A stretch of DNA of 42,701 nucleotides from an uncultured Bacteroidota bacterium (GTDB lineage: Bacteria; Bacteroidota; Bacteroidia; Chitinophagales; Chitinophagaceae): positions 1 to 42,701 of the forward strand of contig CALFNL010000265.1 in NCBI GenBank assembly GCA_937902875.1, read 5' to 3'. This document shows, piece after piece, positions 1-10,547 of this stretch. A program made the position numbers and the translations under genes. The notes under the pieces are model-generated. The model was not told the origin of the DNA, made no database searches, and saw only the letters and a program-made list of their open reading frames with translations. How positions within the stretch are numbered: position 1 is the stretch's first letter; every line of letters begins with the position of its first letter.

Positions 1-198
1 TTCAAAAGATGCCCATTCTGGTAAATCCTGCTGCATATCAATTGTCTTTTCCGGCCTGAAAAATCAAAAAATGAACACCCTGCAAGCTAAGCGGTACGTT
101 GATACCCCCTATCCTGCAGCCATAACCGAATATTCAAATGGCGCTGGCGCTCCAACTAATGGGAAAAAGATGAGGCCGCCTGGCTGATAAGAGAATTC

Positions 199-759
199 CT
201 ATACCCTCGGCCTCCAGGGGATTTCCTGCACTTTCAGAATATGTGCGCAATACCGGGAAAGCATAAACAAATAGTCACTCAGGCGATTGAGGTATTTCAG
301 TATGATGGGATCCACTTCCATGTTTTCTAATTCCAGGCGCACGGAACTGCGCTCTGCCCTTCTGCAAACACAACGCGCTATATGCAAGGTGGATACTGCC
401 GGATGGCCTCCCGGCAGTATGAAACTTTTCATGGGTGGGATAAGGTCATTTATGTGGTCAATTTCCTTTTCCAGGAGGGCCACATCTTCCTCAACCAGAC
501 CCGGTATCCGCATCCCGGTTTCTTTGTGCGGGTCGCAGGCCAATACTGAACCAATGGTAAAAAGCCGGTCCTGAATTTCAAGGAGGATATTCCGGCTATG
601 ATCATCCTCCAATAAGTCTCTGCATAAACCGATATTCGAATTCAGTTCATCAACCGTTCCATAAGCTTCAATTCTCAGGTGCGATTTGGGAACCCTGGTA
701 CCCCCGATCAGTGAAGTAGTTCCCTTGTCGCCCGTTTTTGTATAAATCTTCAGTGCCAT
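199..759 (-). CDS. Cob(I)alamin adenosyltransferase, PduO type
   Basis: ORF 199..786; the native start is probably ATG at 759 (MALKIYTKTGDKGTTSLIGG). KIYTKTGDKGTTSL and RIEAYGTVDELNS are hallmark motifs of the family. Confidence 0.93.
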   Translation of the reverse strand: MALKIYTKTGDKGTTSLIGGTRVPKSHLRIEAYGTVDELNSNIGLCRDLLEDDHSRNILLEIQDRLFTIGSVLACDPHKETGMRIPGLVEEDVALLEKEIDHINDLIPPMKSFILPGGHPAVSTLHIARCVCRRAERSSVRLELENMEVDPIILKYLNRLSDYLFMLSRYCAHILKVQEIPWRPRV

Positions 760-1065
760 AAATAGTGTGTGTGGCGTTAATGACAAATCTGAACAATACT
801 ACAAATTTATCCGGCGATAGTTCGTGGAACTTCATCATACGCGCAGATTCTCTGCACAAATTATCTACTGCCTTCAACGGGCTCTATCGGGTATTATGTT
901 TGAGTTCCGTGATTTAATAACAATAAGGAATGTGGTCGCGTAAATTGAATCATTGAAGGAACCAAAGGATCAGGAATACATGGTGAAACTTCCAGGGCAA
1001 GATTGGAACCCAGTTGGGATTTCAGGGCCTGCAAATGGCAATTATTCGCTTATACTAAAGCGTTA

Positions 1066-1770
1066 TCATGCGTGCACATGAGCCCCGGTCTGCTTCCTGT
1101 CGCTTTCTACGATTCCGTCCCTCAGTCTCACAATGCGTTTGGAGTAATTTGCAATATCTTCTTCATGGGTTACGACCACGATCGTATTTCCAGCGTCCTG
1201 GATCTTATTGAAGATCTGCATGATTTCATAAGAGGTTTTGCTATCGAGGTTACCGGTAGGTTCGTCTGCGAGTATGATAGAAGGATTATTAATAAGCGCC
1301 CTGGCTATGGCCACACGCTGGCATTGTCCCCCGCTTAGCTCATTGGGTCTGTGCTGGCTTCTGTCTACAAGGTCAACCTGTTTCAATACTTCCATCGCCA
1401 TTTCCATTCTTTGTTTGCGTCCAACACCTGCATACACCAGGGGAAGTGCCACGTTTTCAGCGGCGCTCAGGCGTGGCAGCAGGTTGAATTGCTGGAAAAC
1501 AAATCCGATCTCTTTATTTCGTACATCGGCCAGGTCGTTATCGGCCATTTCACTCACATTTTGCCCGTTGAGAAAATATTGCCCTCCCGTGGGAGAATCC
1601 AGGCAACCCAGGATATTCATAAGGGTACTCTTCCCTGATCCGGAAGGCCCCATTAATGCCACGTATTCATTTTTCATTATTTCCAGGGAAATGCCTTTCA
1701 ATACTTTCAATTCCTGCTTTCCCATGAAATAACTCTTCTGAATATTGTCCAGATGTATGATTGCCTGCAT
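1066..1770 (-). CDS. ABC transporter ATP-binding protein (MacB/LolD-like)
   Basis: Walker [10 protein letters not shown], signature LSGGQ, Walker [14 protein letters not shown]-loop VVTHE. Confidence 0.93.
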   Translation of the reverse strand: MQAIIHLDNIQKSYFMGKQELKVLKGISLEIMKNEYVALMGPSGSGKSTLMNILGCLDSPTGGQYFLNGQNVSEMADNDLADVRNKEIGFVFQQFNLLPRLSAAENVALPLVYAGVGRKQRMEMAMEVLKQVDLVDRSQHRPNELSGGQCQRVAIARALINNPSIILADEPTGNLDSKTSYEIMQIFNKIQDAGNTIVVVTHEEDIANYSKRIVRLRDGIVESDRKQTGAHVHA

Positions 1771-1876
1771 ATACTAGATTCTGTTTTCTTAATGTTAGCC
1801 TTTTAGCGTAAGACCTGCATTTTTTCTTCCATCCGGGCTTCTTCTGCATCGGCCTCAGGATTAAAGTTCCTGGTTC

Positions 1877-2170
1877 TCAAGCCCTGGTAATGACCTTTGG
1901 AACCACAAAAAACCGGTCGCTCCTAACGGGCGCATTTAATAGCGCTTCCTCCCTGCTAATAGATCCTTTCACTTCGTCTTCCCTCAATACATTCAGTTCC
2001 GGGCTCATGTGCAACTGCGGCTCAATGCCGGTGGTATCAAGCTCATTCAGCTTTTCAACAAAACTGATCATTTTCTGAAGGTCTTGTTTGATGGATTCTG
2101 TTTCTGCAGCATCAAATTCCAACCTGGCAAGGTTTGCGATCTTTTCCACCAATTCGTTGGTTACCGTCAT
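1877..2170 (-). CDS. gatC: Asp-tRNA(Asn)/Glu-tRNA(Gln) amidotransferase subunit GatC
   Basis: MTVTNELVEKIANLARLEFDAAETESIKQDLQKMISFVEKLNELDT...LREDEV. The ORF-track start at 2266 is probably over-extended; the likely start is 2170. Confidence 0.88.
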   Translation of the reverse strand: MTVTNELVEKIANLARLEFDAAETESIKQDLQKMISFVEKLNELDTTGIEPQLHMSPELNVLREDEVKGSISREEALLNAPVRSDRFFVVPKVITRA

Positions 2171-2377
2171 ACCGGAATAGTTATCCGACAAATATAAGTT
2201 AAACTGCCACAAGATAAGGTGATTTGGGATGAAAGGATGGCTGGCCAGAATGGAAAATTTGGGCAAAGCATTGGTAATTAGTATTGGCAGTTAATCACAA
2301 TCGCACATAACCCGAAGGGCCTAAACCTGGCTATTGATGCTCAGGCATTATCCCTGATGCACACCAGGAAATAGCCA

Positions 2378-4219
2378 TCAACCCGGGTCTGTATTCTTCT
2401 TTCTCTTCCTGCTATTTTTATTACCATAGATCTTCTTGGCCTTAGCCACCAGGTCCAGGAATTCCCTGTGCAGCGGGTTGGTATCATCCATGGATGTTCT
2501 GGCGATGTCCAGGATATCATCCCAATTACTGTTTTTGAGATAAGGTGATTCCCGCAAGAGCCCCCCGAACATGCAGACCGCCGTAGTGAATTGTATATAT
2601 TTTTCCGTGCTATCAAGCTCCTTGTAGTTAAAGGGACAGCGGTGAATATAGTTCCTGACCAGCTTATCTCCCGGTTTCGTATAGTGGATTTTGATGTTCC
2701 CAACTTCATCCTTCACCCATTGGTCATCCGTCTGGTTCATGTTACGTAAGGTTGGCTCAATCTCAAATACAGCCATCAACGAATGACCCGATCCTATTTC
2801 ACCTCCCTCGAGCACAGTGCTCGTGTCTTCGAGCGCGCTCTTCTTATTATCGAATCCAATCAGCCGGTACTGGCTTACCAGTCTGGGATTGAAGGATACA
2901 TTCATGTACACATCGTCTGCCACGGCATATAGAGTTTGTGTGAGTTCTTTTACCAACACTTTTTCACCTTCGCGCTCGTTATCGAGGTAGGCGAAGTTTC
3001 CGTTCCCTTTCTTGGCAAGGATTTCAATTTTGGAGTCTTTATAATTACCCATTCCTACGCCCAGGCAGGTGAGATAAATGCCTCCCTGCTTCATATGCAG
3101 GATCAGGTCTTCCAGTTCTTTTTCACCGGTCTGCCCCACATTAAAATCACCGTCAGTGGCAAGGATCACACGGTTATTGCCTCCCTTGATAAATTTGCTT
3201 TGAGCCAGGCGATAGGCCTGCCGGATGCCGGCCTCACCGGGGGTGAAACCACCCGCATTCAGGTCCTCAATAGCTTCCAGTATCTTCTCCTTTTGGCTGC
3301 CGCTGGTAGGCTGGAGCATCACCCCTACCACCCCACCGTACACAACTATGGAAACGGTATCAATGGGCCGAAGATTTTGAACTAATTTCCTGAAAGAAGC
3401 CTTCAGTAGTGTGAGGCGGTTGGGCATATCCATTGAACCGGATACATCAATCAGGAACACCAGGTTGCTGGGAGGTACTTTATCGAGGTTGATTTTTTTG
3501 GAACAAACCTGTATAAAAAATAATTGGTTGTCTGTGTTCCATGGGCAGGAGGTAAGCTGGCTTATGACGCTGAAAACACTGTCGTCCTCAGGAGGAATGT
3601 AATTGAAATTAAAATAATTGAGCATTTCTTCTATGCGAACCGCGTCTTCGGGCACCTGGCTGTTCATATTGATGAATCGCCGGATATTGCTGTAGGAAGC
3701 ACGGTCAACATTAAGCGCTAATCCCATCACCGGATACTTATCCGTTTTCATGAATTCATTTTCAATAATAGGATTATAGGTTTCATCGGCCACCACCAGC
3801 CTGCGCTGCCCCGGCAATTGAAGATCCCTCGTAAAAGAAAGGAGATGATTTTTTTGGAGACTGGCCGTAAATGGAAGCATTTTCATAACCACCGTGAGAT
3901 ATTTGGTGGTCTTTGCAGACAATGAAACTTCCTGATAACCTTCCATGGAAAAAGTGAGACTGTCAGTTTCAAGGGAGGTGATGATGCCAAAAGCGCCGCC
4001 CACACCACTGGCGTATGGAAGGTTGGTAGAATGAAGGACAATTTTTACATTTTGGAGCGGGCTATTCTTTTCATCCTTCACTTCACCTCTCAAATAATAC
4101 TGAGCCGATAATGTATTACAAAGGCAAAGCCACCACATCAGTAAAGCGGCTTTTCTCATCAAACGTTGCATTTGGTATTTGAAAGTTAATTGGATTTCAA
4201 TGAATTTGCAAACTTTCAC
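2378..4219 (-). CDS. VWA domain-containing protein with N-terminal carboxypeptidase-regulatory-like region (YfbK-like)
   Basis: MIDAS motif FLIDVSGSM, TDGDFNVG, C-terminal region resembling YfbK-type VWA proteins; hydrophobic N-terminus ending ...NTLSAQ. Confidence 0.85.
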   Translation of the reverse strand: MKVCKFIEIQLTFKYQMQRLMRKAALLMWWLCLCNTLSAQYYLRGEVKDEKNSPLQNVKIVLHSTNLPYASGVGGAFGIITSLETDSLTFSMEGYQEVSLSAKTTKYLTVVMKMLPFTASLQKNHLLSFTRDLQLPGQRRLVVADETYNPIIENEFMKTDKYPVMGLALNVDRASYSNIRRFINMNSQVPEDAVRIEEMLNYFNFNYIPPEDDSVFSVISQLTSCPWNTDNQLFFIQVCSKKINLDKVPPSNLVFLIDVSGSMDMPNRLTLLKASFRKLVQNLRPIDTVSIVVYGGVVGVMLQPTSGSQKEKILEAIEDLNAGGFTPGEAGIRQAYRLAQSKFIKGGNNRVILATDGDFNVGQTGEKELEDLILHMKQGGIYLTCLGVGMGNYKDSKIEILAKKGNGNFAYLDNEREGEKVLVKELTQTLYAVADDVYMNVSFNPRLVSQYRLIGFDNKKSALEDTSTVLEGGEIGSGHSLMAVFEIEPTLRNMNQTDDQWVKDEVGNIKIHYTKPGDKLVRNYIHRCPFNYKELDSTEKYIQFTTAVCMFGGLLRESPYLKNSNWDDILDIARTSMDDTNPLHREFLDLVAKAKKIYGNKNSRKRKKNTDPG

Positions 4220-4240
4220 TCCTAATCATCTGCTAAAAAT

Positions 4241-4777
4241 CTATTCCACCATTTGATAAATTTCCCTGATATTCCTTCCCAGCCCATCATAGTCCAGGCC
4301 ATAGCCAATCACGAATTTATCGGGTATGGTAAATCCAAGGTAGTCTATATGAACCGGATATTGAACCGTTCCCGGCTTATGCAGGAGCGCACAGATCTTC
4401 AGTGATGCGGGATGCTGGTGATGCAATTGGGGCAGGAACTCATTCATGGTCTTGCCGGTATCGATGATATCCTCCAATATGATAACGTGCCTCCCGTACA
4501 AATCTGAATCCAGGCCTATAGAAGTGATCACATTCCCTGTAGATTTGGAGCCTTTGTAAGAAGCGAGTTTAATGAAGCAGATCTCTGCCGGGATACTCAA
4601 CTCTTTGAAAAGATCAGATGCAAACATGAAGGAGCCGTTCAGGATCGCAATAAACAAAGGCTGTTTTCCGGTATAGTCTCTTTCCAGGTCACGGGCCAGC
4701 ACCTTAATGGCACCATCAATTTGACGGGCCGAAATATAGGGCTCAAAATTCTTTTCATGCACTTTAATAACAGGCAT
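4241..4777 (-). CDS. hpt: Hypoxanthine phosphoribosyltransferase
   Basis: PRPP-binding motif VIILEDIIDTGKTM, FIAILNGSFMFASDL, DYLGFTIPDKFVIGYGLDYDGLGRN. Confidence 0.92.
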   Translation of the reverse strand: MPVIKVHEKNFEPYISARQIDGAIKVLARDLERDYTGKQPLFIAILNGSFMFASDLFKELSIPAEICFIKLASYKGSKSTGNVITSIGLDSDLYGRHVIILEDIIDTGKTMNEFLPQLHHQHPASLKICALLHKPGTVQYPVHIDYLGFTIPDKFVIGYGLDYDGLGRNIREIYQMVE

Positions 4778-4780
4778 GCG

Positions 4781-6052
4781 TTAGTTTTTGTAAATGATCA
4801 ATTCCTGCCCTGTTTTAATGTCTTCGGATGGTAAATTATTCCATTCCCTGATCTGGTCTGTTTTCACTTCATATTTTTTTGAGATGCTGTACAGGGTTTC
4901 CCTGTTCTGAACAATATGCCTTACCATATTGGTCCTTGACTCTGCCAAATCGCGTTTAGACATCTCTGTTACAGCCATATTGGGCACGTTCAGCCTGTCG
5001 TTTGGAATAGCCAGTAAGGGTGGTTGGGCCGCATAGTCCCGCAAAAACAATTTTTCACCTGCTGCCGGGCGCTGACCCTGTTGAAGTTGATTATAAGCCA
5101 ATAAGGTTTCCATCCGAATGCCTTCGAGTTGCGCTACTTCATAAACGGTTTCAGATTTCCTCATGATATGAAATTCATGGGCTCCCTGCTTTCTTTTTCG
5201 CTGTAAATAGACCAACTGAGAATTGATCAAAATATCGTCTCCATCGCCAAGATCATTGAACTCGAGGATATGCCTGTATTTGATGCTATATTTTTCGGCC
5301 AGGGCGAGGAGGGAACTTCCGGCCGGGGCATATATCACATTTGTCTCGTTAATTTTGAACAAGCCTTCAGGATAGTCAGGTGGCGCCTCTTGTGCCACTT
5401 CCTCCGTATCTGGCTCTTCTTCTATGGCGGCAGATTCGGGGTGAATATAGATGGCAGGTATGCTGGAGAATCCGTTTTCCTCATCCTTTTTATCGGTGGC
5501 CGCAAACGCTGGGTCGTCTGTCCATTTCTTTTTGCCAAGGGCAATGAGGGTAAAAGTCTCCAGATTGTAATCTTCAATATATTGTATGAGTTGCTGGGTG
5601 TACCTGGGGTTGGTGGCATAGCCCGCTTTTTTCAATCCATGTGCCCAGGCCCGGTAATCTTCGGGATCGATCTTGAAAAGGAATGCATAGCGGGCGCTCG
5701 ATCTCAAAAAATCTGAATGATCCCTGTAAGAGTCAGCCGCCGTGGCATAAGCCCTGAAACATTCTCCGCGGGCGTCATCGTCATGATACACTTTATCTCC
5801 GTCCCAATTTGTCTTGCATTTAATCCCAAAATGGTTGTTAGACCTTCTTACCAGATCGCTGGTACCCGCTTCCGTTTCCAGGATGCCCTGCGCGAGTTTT
5901 ATGGAAGCAGGTACGCCTGTACGTTGCATTTCCTCCACAGCCAATTCCTTATACGTATTGATGTATTGCAAAACGTTGGAAGGCTGCGCAACAATCCTGG
6001 TGCCATATAGCAGGGCCGTCAATAAGATGAACATCCGGGTTTTTCTTTCCAT
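4781..6052 (-). CDS. Glucosaminidase domain protein with C-terminal LysM domains
   Basis: Signal peptide; VPASIKLAQGILETEAGTSDLVRRSNNHFGIKCK (FlgJ/glucosaminidase-like); LysM-like segments including VRHIVQNRETLYSISKKYEVKTDQIREWNNL. Confidence 0.88.
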   Translation of the reverse strand: MERKTRMFILLTALLYGTRIVAQPSNVLQYINTYKELAVEEMQRTGVPASIKLAQGILETEAGTSDLVRRSNNHFGIKCKTNWDGDKVYHDDDARGECFRAYATAADSYRDHSDFLRSSARYAFLFKIDPEDYRAWAHGLKKAGYATNPRYTQQLIQYIEDYNLETFTLIALGKKKWTDDPAFAATDKKDEENGFSSIPAIYIHPESAAIEEEPDTEEVAQEAPPDYPEGLFKINETNVIYAPAGSSLLALAEKYSIKYRHILEFNDLGDGDDILINSQLVYLQRKRKQGAHEFHIMRKSETVYEVAQLEGIRMETLLAYNQLQQGQRPAAGEKLFLRDYAAQPPLLAIPNDRLNVPNMAVTEMSKRDLAESRTNMVRHIVQNRETLYSISKKYEVKTDQIREWNNLPSEDIKTGQELIIYKN

Positions 6053-6065
6053 CCAATATCGGTTT

Positions 6066-6722
6066 CTATTTTTTTCTGATCAATGATAAGCCATCCCTCA
6101 CGGTCAGCATCACGGTTTCCACGCGCCCGTCGGCGGCCACGTATTCGTTAAATGCCTGAATGGCTTTCGCATTTTTTCCCTCCGGTTTCTGCTGCAACAC
6201 TTCTCCATGAAACAACACATTATCTGCCAGGATGATCCCTCCTGGTTTCAGGCGGGTCAATACCAGCTCATAGTATTTCACATAATTGGTCTTGTCGGCA
6301 TCTATGAATACCAGATCCCATTCGCCGGGTAATGCTGGTATAATCTTCAGTGCTTCCCCTACATGCAGGATGATCTTATCCTTCAGCGGGCTCTTTTCAA
6401 AAAAAGATCTTGCTTTTGCAGCGTCCTCTTCCCTGATTTCCAGTGTATGAAGCCTTCCCCCGGGGGTCAGCCCCCTGGCCAGGCACAAAGCACTATATCC
6501 CATAAACGTGCCTATTTCCAATATCTGCCGCGGATGCAGCAAAGTACTGATTGCTTCCAATAATTTCCCCTGCAGGTGGCCACTCAGCATTTGAGCCTGC
6601 GGATGAAAGCGATTTGTATAATCCGCTATTTCGCGGAGCAGCTCATCTTCCGGCGTTGTATATTTTTCGGCATAAGCCTGCGCCAATGGATTCACTATTT
6701 CCAAGATTGCCAGTTTTGGCAA
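6066..6722 (-). CDS. O-methyltransferase (class I SAM-dependent)
   Basis: ILEIGTFMGYSALCLARGL, DLVFIDADKTNYVKYYE, LKPGGIILADNVLFHGEV. Confidence 0.9.
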   Translation of the reverse strand: MPKLAILEIVNPLAQAYAEKYTTPEDELLREIADYTNRFHPQAQMLSGHLQGKLLEAISTLLHPRQILEIGTFMGYSALCLARGLTPGGRLHTLEIREEDAAKARSFFEKSPLKDKIILHVGEALKIIPALPGEWDLVFIDADKTNYVKYYELVLTRLKPGGIILADNVLFHGEVLQQKPEGKNAKAIQAFNEYVAADGRVETVMLTVRDGLSLIRKK

Positions 6723-6773
6723 AGTTAATTTGAAAATTGCAAGCTTCAGTGTTAATGACCCTAACAGATCATT

Positions 6774-7469
6774 CTAGAAATTTGGAGCCAATTGCCTGGT
6801 TCGGTAGTATTCAAGCATGTGATTCACTACTTCATCTGCGGTGTCGGCAATTTCAAATAAAGCAAGGTCTTCCGGATGAATATTCCCTTCCAGCATCATT
6901 GCTTCTTCCATCCAGGTCATGAGGCCCTGCCAGTACGATCTTCCCACCAGCACCATCGGCATTTGTTTAAATTTCTCGGTCTGGATCAATGTAGCCACTT
7001 CAAAAAATTCATCCATGGTGCCAAACCCTCCAGGCAGCATCACGAACCCCTGGCTGTATTTGGTAAACATCACTTTCCGCACGAAGAAATAATCAAAATT
7101 CAGCAATTTGTCTTTGTCAATAAATTCATTGGGTCTTTGTTCAAATGGCAGGTCAATATTGAGGCCTACGCTCTTGCAGTTTGCCAGGGCCGCGCCCTTG
7201 TTGGCTGCTTCCATGATACCCGGGCCTCCGCCGGTAATGATTCCGAATCCTTCTTCTGCCAGTTTTCTCGCAATCTCAATGGTGAGGTCGTAATAGTGAG
7301 TATCCGGTTTTGTTCTTGCTGATCCAAACACAGAAATACAGGGGCCAATCTTTGCCAAAGCTTCAAAACCATCTACAAATTCCGCCATGATTTTAAAGAT
7401 CTGCCAACTGCTATGCGCCATACTTTCTTTCCAGCGTCTTTCCTTCAGCGCCTTGATCGTCGCATTCAT
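6774..7469 (-). CDS. LOG family (TIGR00730 Rossmann-fold) protein
   Basis: SVFGSARTKPD, GFGIITGGGPGIMEAANKGA, VMLPGGFGTMDEFFE. Confidence 0.88.
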   Translation of the reverse strand: MNATIKALKERRWKESMAHSSWQIFKIMAEFVDGFEALAKIGPCISVFGSARTKPDTHYYDLTIEIARKLAEEGFGIITGGGPGIMEAANKGAALANCKSVGLNIDLPFEQRPNEFIDKDKLLNFDYFFVRKVMFTKYSQGFVMLPGGFGTMDEFFEVATLIQTEKFKQMPMVLVGRSYWQGLMTWMEEAMMLEGNIHPEDLALFEIADTADEVVNHMLEYYRTRQLAPNF

Positions 7470-7602
7470 AGTTCCAGAGTTTTAGGTTATGCAAATTCTG
7501 CAATCTCTCATTGCAATTTTCAATGGGTGTACATAGACAATGAAGCCACCGCCCTGGCAGTGGCCCTTTGCCTATATCATATAGAACGATGATTTTCCGG
7601 GT

Positions 7603-9153
7603 TTAGTTTGCTGCCGGCTTTCTTTTTGAAACCATTAACAGGCCCAGGAAAGTGAGTATGCCATTGAGGAGAAGGAGTTCAATACCTATCTGGAACCCTC
7701 CCAGCCATTGCATGGAATGCTGGCTTATAAAATAACAGGCTATAGGAGCCGCCAGGCAAATTACGGTTACTATATAGGATTCCGGAAGGCTGCGTTTGGT
7801 GAAAATACCAAAGGCAAAGAGACCCAGCAAAGGGCCATAGGTATAGCCGGCAAAGTCCAGGATCTTATCAATGATGGAACGACTGCCAATCCATTTGAAA
7901 ATGAGAATGAAAAGCAGGAAGACAAGGGTGAATATAAAATGCACGGTCAGGCGGGTTCGTTTTTTTTGTTTCTCCGATAGTCCCTGCTTCTCCTTCAGCC
8001 CCAATATGTCAATACAAAATGAAGAGGTAAGAGCCGTGAGAGCCCCATCGGCGCTGGGAAACAATGCCGAGATAAGGCCGATGATGAAAATGATGGATAC
8101 GGCCTGTGGCAAATAATTCAGTGCAACCGTTGGAAACAGGCTGTCACCAATAACATTCCTTCCCTGCACCAATAGTTGCCATTTGGAAACACCTTCTGTT
8201 GTGTTGGCCAATTGATACTGTGCCCCATTGTTCACCGCGTATAAATACAGGAGTCCTCCCAATAACAGAAAAAGGAAATTAACGATCACAATGATCGTAC
8301 TGAATGTGATCATGTTCTTTTGGGAATCTTTCAGGTTCTTTACGCTGATGTTTTTTTGCATCATTTCCTGGTCAAGGCCGGTCATGGCCACAGTGATGAA
8401 CATGCCTCCCACAATCTGTTTAACGAAATAATTCCTGCTATTGACATCCGTATTGAAAATGTCTGTATAGCCTTTCTCTTTCAGCACATGCATCGCCGAC
8501 CCAAAAGACAGGTTCAGGTGAGCCATTATGTACCCAATGCATACCAACAATCCCAGGAGCATGAAAGTAGTTTGTAACGTATCAGTATAAACGATCGTCT
8601 TCACGCCTCCCTCGAATGTATAGAGAAGGATCATCAGCAGGATGACCGAAGCAGTCAGGAGGAAAGGAATTCCCAAATCCTTGAGAATAAATTCCTGCAA
8701 TACAAATATCACCAGGTAGAGCCTGGCGGTAGCTCCCACCGTTCTCGAAATAATGAAGAACAGGGCGCCGGTCTTGTATGAAATCACTCCAAATCTCTCT
8801 CTTAGAAAATGATAGATGGAAGTGAGATTCATCCGGTAATAGAGGGGAAGCAATATATAGGCTATCACAAAATACCCGATAAAATAGCCGATCACCACCT
8901 GGAAATAGGAAAAGGCTTTGTGAGGTGAATCCATGCCATTGGCGGCAAAATCACCCACGGTTCCGGGCACGGAAACAAATGTTACACCCGATAAAGATGT
9001 CCCGATCATACCAAAGGCCACTAACATCCAGTTTGACTTCCTATTACCAATAAAGAAGGATTCATTGTTGGAATTTCGCGAAGTATAGTAAGCCACTACC
9101 AGCAGCATTATAAAATAACCGATCACAAAAGAAAAGAGAAGCCATGGAGACAT
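7603..9153 (-). CDS. Sodium:solute symporter family protein
   Basis: Multi-TM; SFFIGNRKSNWMLVAFGMIGTSLSGVTFVSVPG and later SSS-family signatures (GADGALTALTSSF-like region). Confidence 0.88.
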   Translation of the reverse strand: MSPWLLFSFVIGYFIMLLVVAYYTSRNSNNESFFIGNRKSNWMLVAFGMIGTSLSGVTFVSVPGTVGDFAANGMDSPHKAFSYFQVVIGYFIGYFVIAYILLPLYYRMNLTSIYHFLRERFGVISYKTGALFFIISRTVGATARLYLVIFVLQEFILKDLGIPFLLTASVILLMILLYTFEGGVKTIVYTDTLQTTFMLLGLLVCIGYIMAHLNLSFGSAMHVLKEKGYTDIFNTDVNSRNYFVKQIVGGMFITVAMTGLDQEMMQKNISVKNLKDSQKNMITFSTIIVIVNFLFLLLGGLLYLYAVNNGAQYQLANTTEGVSKWQLLVQGRNVIGDSLFPTVALNYLPQAVSIIFIIGLISALFPSADGALTALTSSFCIDILGLKEKQGLSEKQKKRTRLTVHFIFTLVFLLFILIFKWIGSRSIIDKILDFAGYTYGPLLGLFAFGIFTKRSLPESYIVTVICLAAPIACYFISQHSMQWLGGFQIGIELLLLNGILTFLGLLMVSKRKPAAN

Positions 9154-9441
9154 GATGGTATCAAATTTGAGGCTGAAGATAAAGATTTCCCCATTGTATG
9201 GGTTTCATCTGCACTATGCATTCCCGTAGTGAATACTCAAATGCAGTTCAAACAGGAAATCGATCGCCGCCGGTAACAGGCCGATGCGAGTGCAAACCAT
9301 TCTATTTAGAACGCCCGCGCCCTGTTACTTATTTGCCGATGACTGTTTTCTAATCGGATTGAGGATTTTTCCGCTGGTATTAAATAGTTCTAATTCTCCA
9401 CCTGTTGGCAATTAATTATTATTGCATCATAAACCTCTTCT

Positions 9442-9981
9442 ATGCACACCCGATCCGTAGCAGTTTTTTGTGGTTCCAGGCAAGGTGCCAGGCAGGCTTA
9501 TGCGAAAGATGCCGCTGAATTGGGAATGCTTTTGGCCGCGCTGGACCTCAACCTGATTTATGGAGGTGGCAGAATTGGGATGATGGGCGTTCTGGCCGAT
9601 TCCATGCTGCAACACGGAGGAAAAATTACAGGAGTGATACCCAGGATACTGGTTGAATGGGAACAGCAGCATGCCGGCTTAACGGAGTTGATCATTACCG
9701 AAAACATGCACCAGCGTAAAAAGACCATGTATGAATTGTGCGACGCGGCGGCAGTACTGCCGGGTGGATTTGGCTCACTCGATGAAATGTTTGAGATGCT
9801 CACCTGGAACCAATTGAATATTCACGATAAGAAAATTTTCCTTCTCAATACACAGGGATACTACAATTACCTGATCGCTCATATCAGGCATGCAGCGGCC
9901 GAAGGATTTCTTTACGATGAATTCGAGAAGCGGGTTTATTTTTGTTCTTCTCCCGCGGAACTCATCAACTGCCTTCCTTAG
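9442..9981 (+). CDS. LOG family (TIGR00730) protein, cytokinin riboside 5'-monophosphate phosphoribohydrolase-like
   Basis: VAVFCGSRQGARQAY, LIYGGGRIGMMGVLADS, AVLPGGFGSLDEMFE, FLLNTQGYYNYL. Confidence 0.9.
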   Translation: MHTRSVAVFCGSRQGARQAYAKDAAELGMLLAALDLNLIYGGGRIGMMGVLADSMLQHGGKITGVIPRILVEWEQQHAGLTELIITENMHQRKKTMYELCDAAAVLPGGFGSLDEMFEMLTWNQLNIHDKKIFLLNTQGYYNYLIAHIRHAAAEGFLYDEFEKRVYFCSSPAELINCLP

Positions 9982-10547
9982 AAATTATAACCGATTGTAA
10001 AAAAGACTTTGCTGCCATAAGGTGATCGTGGATCCTGTACCAGATCGTACTGCAACATGGCTATCATAGCACCCCTTCCTGCCGGCAATACGCCACCGGC
10101 GCCAGCCAGAACAGAGGGCACAAATTTACCGGGGAGCTTTAGATTGGTGCCATCGGCTAATTTTCGTTTGCCCCAATTATAATTGAGTTCCGGCTGCATC
10201 TGCAACAATAGGAATTGTATGGGGTAAACCCGTGCAAAAACATTGACGCCTGTATTCCCAAAATTATCCCTGTAGGCTTCGGTATTGCTTGGGAAATATC
10301 TTGTTTTGAAACTGCTATAAATAAAATTTACTCCGGCTCCCGCAGCAAAATATTTGTTAAAATGGTAACCCACCTGAGGGGAAACATTTACCAGGGTGTA
10401 GTCGCCGAAACTCAGTCCAAAATTTCCTCCAAAAAAAAGTTTTGAAGGATCAAATCCCTTTTTTTCCACAGGCTGTTCTTCCTGCGCCTGCAAATGACCA
10501 AAGCAAACCGCGCCAAGCAACAGCATCATTGCGAAACATTTCTTCAT
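9978..10547 (-). CDS. Outer-membrane beta-barrel-like protein, function unknown
   Basis: Signal peptide (MKKCFAMMLLLGAVCFGHLQAQ), alternating beta pattern, terminal aromatic (FTIGYNF). Confidence 0.7.
   Translation of the reverse strand: MKKCFAMMLLLGAVCFGHLQAQEEQPVEKKGFDPSKLFFGGNFGLSFGDYTLVNVSPQVGYHFNKYFAAGAGVNFIYSSFKTRYFPSNTEAYRDNFGNTGVNVFARVYPIQFLLLQMQPELNYNWGKRKLADGTNLKLPGKFVPSVLAGAGGVLPAGRGAMIAMLQYDLVQDPRSPYGSKVFFTIGYNF

Noticed and set aside
1-198. Left-edge non-coding stretch as a truncated gene
   Set aside because: No ORF of meaningful length reaches the edge and nothing can be recognised from this fragment.
668-877. 69-aa - strand ORF upstream of the cobalamin adenosyltransferase
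   Set aside because: Out of frame with the adenosyltransferase, overlaps its start, no recognisable domain.
1238-1732. 164-aa + strand ORF opposite the ABC ATPase
   Set aside because: Fully antisense to a well-supported gene, low-complexity composition, no recognisable motif.
3240-3275. VWA protein has GGFTPGEAGI where relatives often have GGSTAGGAGI near the MIDAS threonine
   Set aside because: The metal-coordinating Thr is retained; likely ordinary family variation.
9273-9328. GTAACAGG / CCTGTTAC inverted repeat in the symporter-LOG divergent region
   Set aside because: 8-bp arms with a 40-nt spacer are expected by chance at this scale and there is no supporting context.
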